From contig DXHL01000005.1 of the NCBI GenBank assembly GCA_019113395.1, forward strand, positions 1-50,978: a stretch of DNA of 50,978 nucleotides. Direction: 5' to 3'. Both the position numbers and the translations under genes were made by a program. Numbering within the stretch: position 1 is the first letter of the stretch; each line of letters starts with the position of its first letter. Shown here piece by piece: positions 36,448-45,141 of the stretch. The notes beneath the pieces were generated by a model that saw nothing but the letters and a program-made list of their open reading frames with translations, was not told the DNA's origin and did no database searches. This DNA comes from Candidatus Rikenella faecigallinarum. GTDB lineage: Bacteria; Bacteroidota; Bacteroidia; Bacteroidales; Rikenellaceae.

Positions 36448-37467
36448 CTATTTCACCTCCCACGTCTCTCCGCTGTGCAACAGTTGGTCCATGTTGAAGA
36501 TTTTGGCACGCATCCGCACCGAAATCAACTGGTCACGCACCTGGTCGTCATACGTATGGTCCTTCACGGCCCGAATTACCCCCAGCGCCACCGGCATATC
36601 CGGAGCCTTCATGTTCACCAGCATCATGTGGATACCTGGGTTGGGCTCCTGGGCATCGTGAACGAGAATATCCGAGCGCGTAATGCCATTCTCACCAATC
36701 TTGACCACTTTAAGTTTCAGCCCGTCGAGAATCAGCCCTTTGTCGCGATTCTTCCCGAAAATCATCGGTTCGCCATGTTTCAGGACAATGGTCATATCCT
36801 CACGTACCTCCTTGTTCAGGAAATAGTCATAAGCCTTATCGTTAAAAATGACGCAGTTCTGCAAAATCTCGACCACCGAAGCCCCGTCATTCTTAGCCGC
36901 TGCCACCAGACAATCTTTCGTCAGGTTCACATCGACATCGATTGTCCGCGCAAAAAAGGTTCCGCGTGCCCCGAGCACAATCTCACCCGGCGAGAAGGGA
37001 TGCTCCACAGTCCCATACGGAGAGGTTTTCGTCACCTTCCCCAGCGGTGAGGTCGGCGAATACTGCCCTTTGGTCAGCCCGTAAATCTGGTTATTGAAGA
37101 GCATGATATTGATGTCGATGTTCCGTCGGATGGCGTGGATAAAGTGGTTCCCACCGATAGCCAGCGCATCGCCATCACCGGTCACCTCCCATACCGACAG
37201 GGTCGGGTTAGCCACCTTAACGCCCGTAGCAATCGCCGCCGCACGGCCATGAATCCCGTGGAACCCGTAAGTATGGACATAGTATGGGAAACGCGACGAA
37301 CAACCGATACCCGAAACGAACGTAAAGCGTTGGTGTTCGTAGTTCAAAGCCTCGGCCACCTCGGGCAGTGCTTTGGTCACGGCATTCAGGATAAAGTGGT
37401 TGCCGCAGCCCGGACACCACTTGACCTCCTGGTCGCTTTTGAAATCTTTGGGTGTGTATCGTATCAT
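36448..37467 (-). CDS. korB: 2-oxoacid:ferredoxin oxidoreductase beta subunit (KorB type)
   Basis: A 339-residue thiamine-diphosphate subunit. It begins MIRYTPKDFKSD and has the KWCPGCGNHF motif (about 16-25). The TPP/Mg signature GDGDALAIGGNHF (about 97-109) ends in NNQIYGLTKGQYSPTS. With KorA it oxidatively decarboxylates a 2-oxoacid, most likely 2-oxoglutarate, to the acyl-CoA while reducing ferredoxin, or runs in reverse in a reductive TCA branch. It begins 9 bases after korA. No small ferredoxin-like delta subunit is next to it, as in two-subunit forms. The substrate is inferred from the family. Confidence 0.92.
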   Translation of the reverse strand: MIRYTPKDFKSDQEVKWCPGCGNHFILNAVTKALPEVAEALNYEHQRFTFVSGIGCSSRFPYYVHTYGFHGIHGRAAAIATGVKVANPTLSVWEVTGDGDALAIGGNHFIHAIRRNIDINIMLFNNQIYGLTKGQYSPTSPLGKVTKTSPYGTVEHPFSPGEIVLGARGTFFARTIDVDVNLTKDCLVAAAKNDGASVVEILQNCVIFNDKAYDYFLNKEVREDMTIVLKHGEPMIFGKNRDKGLILDGLKLKVVKIGENGITRSDILVHDAQEPNPGIHMMLVNMKAPDMPVALGVIRAVKDHTYDDQVRDQLISVRMRAKIFNMDQLLHSGETWEVK

Positions 37468-37476
37468 GATGGTTGT

Positions 37477-39318
37477 CTATTTTTCAGGTTTTTCGAGCAG
37501 GGCGCGGAAATGGTCCGTGAGTTCTACCACCGTGAAGGGCAGCCCCTGAACCTTATTATGTTGCAAATAGGTGAATTGTTGGAAACGCATCCGCAGGTAG
37601 TTGGCAAACTGACCCATATTCAACTCGCAGACCACGATTTTCTTGAACTTGGAGAAGATTTTTTCCACTCCCTTGGGCAGCGGGTTGATGTAGGTAAAGT
37701 GGCAGTGGGATACCTTTTTGCCTTCGGCTCGCAGTTGGTCTACAGCGGTTCGCAGTTGTCCGTAAGTGCCGCCCCACCCGACTACCAGCAGGTCGCCGCT
37801 CTTGTCTCCGTACACCTCCTGTTCGGGAATATAATCCGCCACGCGTTCCACTTTGGCTGCCCGCAAATCAACCATCTTTTGGTGGTTCAGCGGGTCATGC
37901 GAAAGGCTCCCCTTGCCGTCGAGTTTTTCCAACCCGCCCAGACGGTGCTCGCAGCCCGGCGACCCGGGCAGAGCCCACATACGAGCCAACCGTTCGGCAT
38001 CGCGTTTGTAAGGCATAAACCCTCCGTCGGGCGCCTCTGTCACAACCGGAGGATGGATTTCCGGATACTGGCTCATTGACGGGATTTTCCATGCTTCCGA
38101 ACCGTTGGCAATATATCCGTCCGAAAGCAGTACAACCGGTGTCATATGTTCCATGGCAATCTTGGCCGCCTGGAAAGCGGCATCGAAGCATCCGGAGGGA
38201 GTGCTGGCCGCCATTACCACCAATGGACATTCGCCATTCCGCCCCCATAAAGCCTGATACAAGTCGGCCTGTTCGGTTTTGGTCGGGAGTCCCGTCGAAG
38301 GGCCGCCACGCTGCACATCGACCAGCACCAACGGCAACTCAGTCATCACCGCCAACCCCAGCGCTTCACTCTTGAGCGACAGCCCCGGACCTGAAGTCGT
38401 CGTTACCCCGAGGTTCCCGGCGAACGACGCCCCGATGGCCGTACAAATACCGGCTATTTCGTCTTCCACCTGCAGGGTCTTCACCCCGAGGTCTTTCCGT
38501 TTGGCCAGCTCTTCGAGAATGGCCGTGGCCGGAGTAATCGGATACGACCCGCAAAACAGAGGCCGTCCCGACTTTTCGGATGCCGCCATCAACCCCCATG
38601 CCGTGGCTCCGTTACCGGAAATGGTCCGATAGGTCCCCTTGGGCAGTTTAGCGGCCGGAACCTGGTAGGTCGTCGCAAAGATATGCGTGTTCGAAGCATA
38701 ATTATACCCGGCTTTCAATGCCAGAATATTGGCTTCCGCAACGGCCGGTTTCTTGGCAAATTTCTTTTGCAAATAGTTTTCGGTGTGCTCCAGGGGCATA
38801 TCATACAGGCAGTAGCAAATCCCCAATGCAAACATATTCTTACACTTATGCACCGCTTTGGGGTCAAGGCCTGTATTGACCAGCGCCTCTTTCGTCATGG
38901 ACGAAATCGGCGCTCGCACGATATTATAATCGGCAATGCCCAGTTCGGCAAAGGGGTCGAGAGTCTTAAATCCCGCCTTTTGGACCGAAGCCTCCGTAAA
39001 GTCATCGGCATCGACAATCACCGTGGCACCTTTCTTGAGCCACTTGCGGTTAGCGAGCAGCGACACGGGATTCATGGCTACCAACAGGTCGCAATAGTCC
39101 CCAGAGGTCAATACCTTTTCGCTGCCGATATGCACCTGAAAACCGGATACTCCGGCCAGTGTCCCCTGCGGGGCACGAATCTCGGCCGGAAAGTCGGGGA
39201 AGGTCGCGATGCTGTTGCCCCCAAGGGCCGACGTATCGCTGAAAAGTGTCCCCGTAAGCTGCATTCCGTCACCCGAGTCGCCTGAGAATCGGATGACTAC
39301 ATCATTCGTTTGCTGCAT
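37477..39318 (-). CDS. korA: 2-oxoacid:ferredoxin oxidoreductase alpha subunit with fused gamma domain
   Basis: A 613-residue fusion. The N-terminal gamma domain (about 1-185) begins DVVIRFSGDSGDGMQLTG. The alpha domain follows, with FCGSYPITPATAILEELA (about 257-274), the family motif GPSTGLPTKTEQADL and DDEIAG-like EDEIAGI. Fused gamma-alpha subunits are typical of the two-subunit 2-oxoglutarate enzymes of Bacteroidetes and archaea. The partner KorB is 9 bases downstream. Oxygen sensitivity is expected of the family, though the cofactor clusters cannot be assigned by eye. The 228-base region upstream is AT-rich and shared with the divergent lipoprotein gene; no firm promoter was identified. 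Confidence 0.92.
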   Translation of the reverse strand: MQQTNDVVIRFSGDSGDGMQLTGTLFSDTSALGGNSIATFPDFPAEIRAPQGTLAGVSGFQVHIGSEKVLTSGDYCDLLVAMNPVSLLANRKWLKKGATVIVDADDFTEASVQKAGFKTLDPFAELGIADYNIVRAPISSMTKEALVNTGLDPKAVHKCKNMFALGICYCLYDMPLEHTENYLQKKFAKKPAVAEANILALKAGYNYASNTHIFATTYQVPAAKLPKGTYRTISGNGATAWGLMAASEKSGRPLFCGSYPITPATAILEELAKRKDLGVKTLQVEDEIAGICTAIGASFAGNLGVTTTSGPGLSLKSEALGLAVMTELPLVLVDVQRGGPSTGLPTKTEQADLYQALWGRNGECPLVVMAASTPSGCFDAAFQAAKIAMEHMTPVVLLSDGYIANGSEAWKIPSMSQYPEIHPPVVTEAPDGGFMPYKRDAERLARMWALPGSPGCEHRLGGLEKLDGKGSLSHDPLNHQKMVDLRAAKVERVADYIPEQEVYGDKSGDLLVVGWGGTYGQLRTAVDQLRAEGKKVSHCHFTYINPLPKGVEKIFSKFKKIVVCELNMGQFANYLRMRFQQFTYLQHNKVQGLPFTVVELTDHFRALLEKPEK

Positions 39319-39546
39319 GTGTTTGGGTTCAATTTACCTAAGCAAATATTATCAATTTTTTACAGATAACCACATTTTTGTAGAAAAACATTGCACTCCA
39401 AAATGGCTGATATATTATTAGAAGCTATCTCCGCATAGAAATAGTTTTTTTCGGACAAATAGATGTGGGGTTGCGTAATTTCAAATTCTATTCAGATTTC
39501 CTCTATTCTTTTGTATACGTAAAAAAACACCAAAAATCATTTTTAT

Positions 39547-40878
39547 ATGAAGAAACTACTTTCTGCATTTGTAGTGGGAGCAGCCCTGTCGCTCTTCGCT
39601 TCGTGCCAAAAAGAGACCGGCTCGGGCGGGCCGGGAACAATTCCGCAATCCGTCCTGAACCAGTTTGCCTCGCTCTATCCGACGGCTACCAATGTACAAT
39701 GGACAACCAAAGGCAATGATTATGCCATTGCCACCTTTACTTTGACCAATACCAAAGCCAATGGCGCCCAAAACAGTGCTTGGTTTGCCCTTCAAAGTGG
39801 TTCGTGGGGTATGACCGAAACGGAAATCCTTTTCGACCAACTGCCTGAAGCCGTAAAAACGGCCTTCAACGCCAGTGAATATGCCCAGGCTCCGTGGTAT
39901 TTGGATGACCAGGAAATCGACATTATCTATCGCGGTGAGGGTCAGGAAACGTTGTACGTTATTGAAGTAGAGCAACGTGACAACAACCAAACCATCGAGA
40001 TGAAACTCTACTACACGGCCGACGGAACCCTGACCAAAGAGTTCGGCAAGGAGGAAGACTACTCGGGCTACTTCCCTCAGCAACTCCCCACCTCCATCGA
40101 ATCGTGGATTGCCACCAACTACCCCGGTGCTACGATTATTGAAATCGACCACGAGGGGGCCGGTTACGAGGCTGAAATTTACCATGAAGGTATCAAGTAT
40201 GACATTGTGTTCACGGCCAACTCCGAGTGGAGCTACACCGAAACGGACTATGAACGGAACCAGCTGAGCCTCATTCCGCAAGGGGTGCGTGATGCGGTCG
40301 ATGCACAGTACAACTCCTCGGAGTGGCGAATCGACGATGTCAAGAAGTATGTTTCGACGACTGTTACATACTATATCTTCGAATTGGAACGCACCACAGG
40401 GCGTGACGACGAACAGAAGGTTTACGTCATGGAAGACGGTACGCTGAGCCTGACCCGTCCTGGATACGAAAACGGGGCACAGGGTGATGCCGGAGCGGGC
40501 ATCCCGGTTGGGGAAGATATCTCGGCCTTTATTGCTGAAAATTATCCCGGGGCTTCGGTTATCGAACGCGACTACGACAAAGGGTATCAGGAAATCGAAA
40601 TCTGGCACGACAATGTCGAAAAGACCCTGAAGTTTACCTCCAACAACGCTTGGGTAAGCACCGAATATGACCTGCGTCAGTTCAACCAGCTGCCCCAGAA
40701 CATTCAGGATGCTTTGACGGCCGATGCTGAATTTGTGGCTACCGGCGTGGAAGACATCGAAGTAACGGAACTGGCCAACGGAACAACCACCTACGAAGTG
40801 GAAGTGAAAAGCGGCCGTTTGGAGATTACCTTCCGCGTAGACGGCAATGGGAATATCTCCAAAGAGTACGACGATTAA
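39547..40878 (+). CDS. Lipoprotein with three PepSY-like (DUF2874) repeats
   Basis: A 443-residue exported lipoprotein. The signal peptide MKKLLSAFVVGAALSLFAS is followed by a Cys at residue 20 (lipobox-like FASC). Three repeats of about 130 residues follow, each starting with a YP(T/G)A motif: SLYPTATNVQW (about 41), TNYPGATIIEID (about 195) and ENYPGASVIERD (about 330). Each ends with a DGTL or DGNG turn. The fold resembles PepSY-like DUF2874 proteins of Bacteroidetes, periplasmic or surface proteins of unknown role. Net charge is strongly acidic. It stands alone between divergent korA and a convergent enzyme gene. Confidence 0.85.
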   Translation: MKKLLSAFVVGAALSLFASCQKETGSGGPGTIPQSVLNQFASLYPTATNVQWTTKGNDYAIATFTLTNTKANGAQNSAWFALQSGSWGMTETEILFDQLPEAVKTAFNASEYAQAPWYLDDQEIDIIYRGEGQETLYVIEVEQRDNNQTIEMKLYYTADGTLTKEFGKEEDYSGYFPQQLPTSIESWIATNYPGATIIEIDHEGAGYEAEIYHEGIKYDIVFTANSEWSYTETDYERNQLSLIPQGVRDAVDAQYNSSEWRIDDVKKYVSTTVTYYIFELERTTGRDDEQKVYVMEDGTLSLTRPGYENGAQGDAGAGIPVGEDISAFIAENYPGASVIERDYDKGYQEIEIWHDNVEKTLKFTSNNAWVSTEYDLRQFNQLPQNIQDALTADAEFVATGVEDIEVTELANGTTTYEVEVKSGRLEITFRVDGNGNISKEYDD

Positions 40879-40891
40879 ATAATCTCGCGAC

Positions 40892-40936
40892 ATAGAGAAG
40901 GGGGCGCAGGCTGTTGGCCTGCGCCCCCTTCTCTAT
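40892..40936. terminator. Long GC-rich hairpin between convergent genes
   Basis: A perfect 20-bp stem (40892-40911 with 40917-40936) with loop TGTTG. It has no clear T tract on either strand but lies between two convergent genes, 14 bases after the lipoprotein stop and 21 bases from the other stop. A two-way terminator is the likely role. Confidence 0.75.
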
Positions 40937-40956
40937 TGGTATAGTCCTTGTCCGGA

Positions 40957-41934
40957 CTACTCGTGTTTTGAAAAGTACTTCATAAACTGAGTCCGTTCAT
41001 ATAGCGCCGGATTCGGGATATTCTTGGCATTGAGTTTCCCGATAACCTCGGCAGTCCCCTGAAATTCATGCCGACGCATCCAATCGGCCACAAACTCGTT
41101 CATCTGTGCGACCACATCCAACCCCTTTTCATACACCACGCTGGCTACCTCGACAGCCGAAGCTCCGGCCAACATGGCCTTGACGACATCCGCCCCGTCG
41201 TGCACACCGGTCGAAACCGCCACGTCAATCAGCGGCAGCGACCCATTCACCATAGCCGTCCAACGCAGTACGTTGGAGAGTTCCGAAGCGTGGCTGAAAA
41301 TATCTCCGGCGCATACGGTCATCTTTTCAATGTCGATATCGGTCGGATAGAAACGGTTGAACAGCACCACCCCCTTCACGTTACGATAGTAGATTTCCCG
41401 CACCACGGCCAGCGGATTGGTAAATCCCGCACCGAGTTTCACGGCCAGCGGTATCGAGACGGTTTCCTTGACACGGGTAATGATGTTCAGGTAGTTTTTC
41501 TCGAGTTCCGATGCCGGCACCTCTTTATCGGTCGGGAGCAGGAAAATATTGAGTTCCAGCGCATCGGCACCGGCCTCTTCTATCACCCGCGCATAATTGA
41601 CCCACTGTCCGTCCTGATGACAGTTGATGCTGGCAATAATCGGAATCGAGCACTGCTGTTTGGCCGAACGAATCAGGTCCAGATATTGGTTGAGGCTGTT
41701 TTCCTGCACATAAGCCTGCACATAATCCGCCGCTTCGGGATAATCGCTGTAGGCCTCTACATGCGCCACTTCGTTCATGATTTGCTCCTCGAAGATGGAT
41801 TTGAGCACAACGGCTCCCACGCCGGCCTTTTCGGCAGCCTGAATACGCGGCAGGGTCGAGGTCAGGCCGGAACTGCTCAATATCACAGGACTCGAGAGCT
41901 CGAGACCCAGGTATTTGGTTTTGATTCTGTCCAT
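40957..41934 (-). CDS. Dihydroorotate dehydrogenase-like flavoprotein
   Basis: A 325-residue TIM-barrel FMN protein resembling PyrD class 1/3 enzymes. It begins MDRIKTKYLGLELSSPVILSSSG, with AGVGAVVLKSIFEEQI, then ADALELNIFLLP, VKLGAGFTN and a C-terminal DVAVSTGVHDGADVVKAMLAGA phosphate-binding region. The usual class 1 active-site Cys and NCPN motif are not evident (ELNIF replaces ELN-x-S/C-P), so the substrate may differ from dihydroorotate. Such paralogues are common in Bacteroidetes beside a true pyrD. It follows yggS on the same strand by 45 bases. Confidence 0.78.
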   Translation of the reverse strand: MDRIKTKYLGLELSSPVILSSSGLTSTLPRIQAAEKAGVGAVVLKSIFEEQIMNEVAHVEAYSDYPEAADYVQAYVQENSLNQYLDLIRSAKQQCSIPIIASINCHQDGQWVNYARVIEEAGADALELNIFLLPTDKEVPASELEKNYLNIITRVKETVSIPLAVKLGAGFTNPLAVVREIYYRNVKGVVLFNRFYPTDIDIEKMTVCAGDIFSHASELSNVLRWTAMVNGSLPLIDVAVSTGVHDGADVVKAMLAGASAVEVASVVYEKGLDVVAQMNEFVADWMRRHEFQGTAEVIGKLNAKNIPNPALYERTQFMKYFSKHE

Positions 41935-41979
41935 GTTTTTGGTTTGGTTAGTGTATTGTTTGTAATGTTATTGAATTAT

Positions 41980-42642
41980 TCAGTATTGTCGTTCTCCGAA
42001 GATGCTGCTGCCGATGCGTACCAGGGTACTGCCCTGCTCCAAGGCCAGCGGATAGTCGCCCGACATCCCCATCGACAGGGTATCCATGGCGGGCAAGAAT
42101 TGGTCACGAAAACGGACGAATGTCTCATGCAGCCGTCGGAACTCACCGCTCACCTGCTCGGTATCATCGGTCAGGGAGGCCATCCCCATCAGTCCGCGAA
42201 TACGGAGATGGGAGAGACCCTGCAACATCCCCTCTCGCAAAAACCGTTCCAATTCCACGGCATCCCACCCGAACTTGGTCTCTTCCTGTGCAATGTGGAG
42301 TTGCAGCAGAACATCCAGTGTCCGCTCGACCTTGGCAGCCTCCCGGTCGATGGCTTCGGCCAGGTGCCACGAATCGATCGAATGAATCATCGCCACAAAT
42401 GGAGCGATATACTTAATCTTGTTGGTCTGCAGATGCCCAATCATATGCCACTGGATGTCGTCGGGCATGACTTTCCACTTGGCCACCATCTCCTGCGGGC
42501 GGCTCTCGCCGAAGATACGCTGACCCGCCTCATACGCTTCACGAATCATCTCCACGGGGTGGAACTTCGACACGGCCACCAGCGTCACCCCCTCGGGCAG
42601 TGTCTGTCGGATGCGTGCCAGATTATCCGCTATCGTTCCCAT
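41980..42642 (-). CDS. YggS/PROSC-family pyridoxal phosphate homeostasis protein
   Basis: About 220 residues from the ATG at 42642 (MGTIADNLARIRQTLP), the standard family N-terminus. An earlier in-frame start at 42696 would add 18 residues and would lie closer to the promoter, leaving a very short leader. The PLP-binding Lys26 is in VAVSKFHPVE. Further family motifs are FGESRPQEM, WHMIGHLQTNK, and MGMSGDYPLALEQGST near the end. YggS proteins bind PLP and balance vitamin B6 and amino-acid pools. A minus-strand promoter with a perfect spacer lies 70-102 bases upstream. Confidence 0.93.
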   Translation of the reverse strand: MGTIADNLARIRQTLPEGVTLVAVSKFHPVEMIREAYEAGQRIFGESRPQEMVAKWKVMPDDIQWHMIGHLQTNKIKYIAPFVAMIHSIDSWHLAEAIDREAAKVERTLDVLLQLHIAQEETKFGWDAVELERFLREGMLQGLSHLRIRGLMGMASLTDDTEQVSGEFRRLHETFVRFRDQFLPAMDTLSMGMSGDYPLALEQGSTLVRIGSSIFGERQY

Positions 42643-42659
42643 CTGTTCAGAAAATTTTT

Positions 42660-42667
42660 TATATTTG
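42660..42667 (+). promoter_or_regulatory. -7 element for the C69 peptidase gene
   Basis: TATATTTG fits TAnnTTTG and lies 63 bases before the ATG at 42731. No TTTG -33 box is visible at the right distance, so only the -7 half is supported. It sits between the yggS start and the opposing yggS promoter. Confidence 0.45.
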
Positions 42668-42712
42668 TCATTCTCTGCCCTTCGTGTGGAGGACATACGA
42701 CCCGAAACAAAA

Positions 42713-42744
42713 CAAATTTACACCATACAGATGAAGAAACCAAA
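42713..42744 (-). promoter_or_regulatory. Promoter of yggS, overlapping the divergent gene start
   Basis: On the minus strand: TTTG (42744-42741), 20 bases, TAAATTTG (42720-42713), a full consensus match. Its -33 box lies within codons 4-5 of the divergent peptidase gene, so the two promoters overlap face to face. Confidence 0.72.
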
Positions 42745-44416
42745 AATTTTCGCGGCCATTCTGGCCGGCGCGCTGCTGGTGCAACAGAGCGCCTGGGCAT
42801 GTACCAACATTCTTGTGACCAAAGAGGCCTCCAAGAGCGGCTCGACGATGATTAGCTACTCGGCAGACTCGCATACGCTCTATGGCGAATTGTACTATCG
42901 TCCTGCGGCAACCTATCCTGCCGGAACGATGATGAAAGTCTACGAATGGGATACCGGCAAACTGCTGGGTGAGATTCCGCAGGCCGAACAGACCTATTCG
43001 GTCGTGGGGAATATGAACGAACACCAACTGCTTATCGGCGAGAGCACCTGGGGCGGCCTGCCGCAACTCGTAGACCCGCACGGCATTATCGATTACGGTT
43101 CGCTGATGTACATTGCCCTGCAACGGGCCAAAACGGCGCGTGAAGCCCTGAAGGTAATGACCGACCTCGTAGCCGAATACGGTTATGCTTCGTCGGGAGA
43201 GTCGATTTCGATTGCCGACCCGAACGAAGTGTGGGTGCTGGAGATTATCGGCAAAGGAGTCAAGATGGTCGATGGCAAAAACGCCAACAAAGGAGCCGTA
43301 TGGGTAGCCCGTCGCATTCCGGACGGAGCCATCTCGGCGCACGCCAACCAGGCCCGTATCACCACCTTCCCGCTGAACGACCCCGAAAACTGCATCTACT
43401 CGCCGGATGTCATTTCGTTTGCCCGCGAACAGGGGCTCTACAAAGGGAGTGACAAGGACTTCGACTTTGCTGCCGTTTACAATCCGATGGATTACAGTTC
43501 GATGCGGGGTTGCGAAGCCCGCGTCTGGAGTGTTTTCCGTCAGGTGACCGACGGCATGGACAAATACCTGGACCACGTGACGGGCAAGAATCCTGATAAC
43601 CGTCTGCCGCTGTGGGTGACTCCCAACCGCAAACTGACCGTCAAGGATGTGGCGGAATTCATGCGCAACCACTTCGAAGGAACCGAACTCGACATGACCT
43701 GCGACCCGGGTGCAGGACCGTTCAAAGTACCCTACCGCTGGCGGCCGATGACCTTCACCGTGGGCGACGAAGAGTTCACCAACGAACGGGCCATTGCTAC
43801 CCAACAGACGGGCTGGTGGTACGTGGGCGAATGCCGCAGCTGGCTGCCCGACCCCATCGGAGGGGTACTGTGGTTTGGCGTGGACGATACCGACAGCTCG
43901 CCCCTTACGCCTATCTACTGCTGCACGAACCGCATACCTCAGGCCTATGCCGTGGGTAACGGAAATATGACCACCTACTCCGAAACATCGATGTTCTGGG
44001 TAGTGAACCGCGTGACCAACTTTGCCTACGGGCGTTACAACATCATCCACCCCGATGTGGAACGGGCCATCAACCGTTTCGAGGAGCGTTGTCTGGCCGA
44101 ACAGCCGGCAGTGGACGCTGCGGCTGAGATGCTCTACAAACAGAATCCCGAGCTGGCCGTAAACTTCCTGACCGACTACTCGGTGAACACCGCGCAGCGG
44201 CTGTTCGAGACCTGGGTCGATTTGGACCGTTACCTGCTCGTGAAATACATCGACGGGAATGTGAAGAAAGAGGTTTCCGAAGGGGTTTTCCAGGACAACG
44301 GTTACGGCCGTGGTATCCCGGCATCGCCTGACTTCCCGGGCTACAGCCAGGAGTGGAAAGAGATGGTGAAGGAGGCTGCCGGCGACCGTCTGCGCGTCGT
44401 GCAACCCAAACACTAA
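42731..44416 (+). CDS. Secreted C69-family dipeptidase
   Basis: About 561 residues from the ATG at 42731. A signal peptide (MKKPKIFAAILAGALLVQQS...AWA) ends immediately before Cys24, so cleavage would expose ACTNILVTKEAS with Cys24 as the N-terminal nucleophile of family C69 (PepD-type) dipeptidases. Downstream family features include ISYSADSHT, GESTWGG and WVTPNRKLTVKDVAEFMR. It probably cleaves dipeptides in the periplasm, feeding amino-acid fermentation. Upstream in-frame starts would extend into the divergent yggS region and spoil the signal peptide. A terminator follows. Confidence 0.9.
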   Translation: MKKPKIFAAILAGALLVQQSAWACTNILVTKEASKSGSTMISYSADSHTLYGELYYRPAATYPAGTMMKVYEWDTGKLLGEIPQAEQTYSVVGNMNEHQLLIGESTWGGLPQLVDPHGIIDYGSLMYIALQRAKTAREALKVMTDLVAEYGYASSGESISIADPNEVWVLEIIGKGVKMVDGKNANKGAVWVARRIPDGAISAHANQARITTFPLNDPENCIYSPDVISFAREQGLYKGSDKDFDFAAVYNPMDYSSMRGCEARVWSVFRQVTDGMDKYLDHVTGKNPDNRLPLWVTPNRKLTVKDVAEFMRNHFEGTELDMTCDPGAGPFKVPYRWRPMTFTVGDEEFTNERAIATQQTGWWYVGECRSWLPDPIGGVLWFGVDDTDSSPLTPIYCCTNRIPQAYAVGNGNMTTYSETSMFWVVNRVTNFAYGRYNIIHPDVERAINRFEERCLAEQPAVDAAAEMLYKQNPELAVNFLTDYSVNTAQRLFETWVDLDRYLLVKYIDGNVKKEVSEGVFQDNGYGRGIPASPDFPGYSQEWKEMVKEAAGDRLRVVQPKH

Positions 44417-44440
44417 TCGCCGTTTCAAGAGACCATACAC

Positions 44441-44482
44441 GCAGGGGCTCTTCTCTTTGACGGAGAAGAGCCCCTGCTGTTG
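44441..44482 (+). terminator. Intrinsic terminator after the C69 peptidase gene
   Basis: A perfect 15-bp GC-rich stem (44441-44455 with 44463-44477), 7-base loop, followed by TGTTG. It lies 24 bases after the peptidase stop and runs into the -33 box of the next promoter. Confidence 0.85.
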
Positions 44483-44510
44483 TAATTCCCATTTTATTTC
44501 GCCAACTTTG
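44480..44510 (+). promoter_or_regulatory. Promoter of the XRE-cupin gene
   Basis: TTG (44480-44482), 20 bases, CAACTTTG (44503-44510), which differs from TAnnTTTG by one base. It gives a short leader of about 20 bases before the ATG at 44537. Confidence 0.55.
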
Positions 44511-44536
44511 TATAGATGTAAAGAGAACACCTCAGT

Positions 44537-45115
44537 ATGCTTGCTATTATCGGTCAGGTTATCCGTCAGCTGCGCGAAGAAAACGGCATATCGCAAGAAG
44601 AACTTGCCTCACGCGCCGGTATCAGCGCGGATAAGTTGGCCCAAATCGAAAACAATGAAGCCAACGCTTCGCTGGGTGTGCTGATACGCATAGCCCGCGC
44701 ACTGGGAGCCAAAGTCAGTGCGCTGATGGCCGGAAAAGATGAAGACCATCAGGCCGTCGTCACCCGCAGCAACGAGATTGCCGGCAACCTGACCTTTGCA
44801 GGCGATGAGACTGGCAGAAACGGACATCTGCACTTCTTCTCGCTGGCGGCAGCCAAAACCGACCGGCATATGGAACCCATGGTGGTGGAGATTGCCCCCA
44901 GTGGCGGAGCTGCCGTGCCGGAACTGCGCTCGGAACATTCCGGACAGGAGTTCATTTACGTTCTGGAGGGAGAAGCTACGCTCTATTACGGCGAACAGAC
45001 CTACACGCTTCACGTCGGTGACAGCATCTACTACGATTCGGTGGTTCCGCACTTCCTGGCCAACGAAACCACGGGCACGACACGCGTATTGGCTGTTGTG
45101 TATACACCCTATTAG
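44537..45115 (+). CDS. XRE-family regulator with cupin sensor domain
   Basis: A 192-residue cytoplasmic transcription factor. The N-terminal helix-turn-helix (about 6-62) reads IRQLREENGISQEELASRAG then LAQIENNEANASLGVLIRIA. A C-terminal cupin (about 115-190) has HSGQEFIYVLEGEATLYYGE then GDSIYYDSVVPHFLANE. Such XRE-cupin proteins usually respond to small molecules such as polyamines or amino acids. The ligand here is unknown. It lies 26 bases before the acetyltransferase gene and may be co-transcribed with it. It is downstream of a terminator, so not in the peptidase transcript. Confidence 0.9.
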   Translation: MLAIIGQVIRQLREENGISQEELASRAGISADKLAQIENNEANASLGVLIRIARALGAKVSALMAGKDEDHQAVVTRSNEIAGNLTFAGDETGRNGHLHFFSLAAAKTDRHMEPMVVEIAPSGGAAVPELRSEHSGQEFIYVLEGEATLYYGEQTYTLHVGDSIYYDSVVPHFLANETTGTTRVLAVVYTPY

Positions 45116-45141
45116 TCCTCCTTTTAGTTTTCCGACTTCCC

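Noticed and set aside
39319-39546. Promoters for korA and the PepSY-like lipoprotein in the AT-rich divergent region
   Set aside because: Near matches such as AATATTTG and TTCTTTTG exist, but none has both boxes at the proper distance.
39556-40893. A 445-codon frame opposite the PepSY-like lipoprotein gene
   Set aside because: The plus strand has a lipoprotein signal and internal repeats; the opposite frame has no domain.
42668-44596. A 642-codon frame opposite the C69 peptidase gene
   Set aside because: Shadow of a gene with clear signal peptide and catalytic Cys; it also runs through the terminator.
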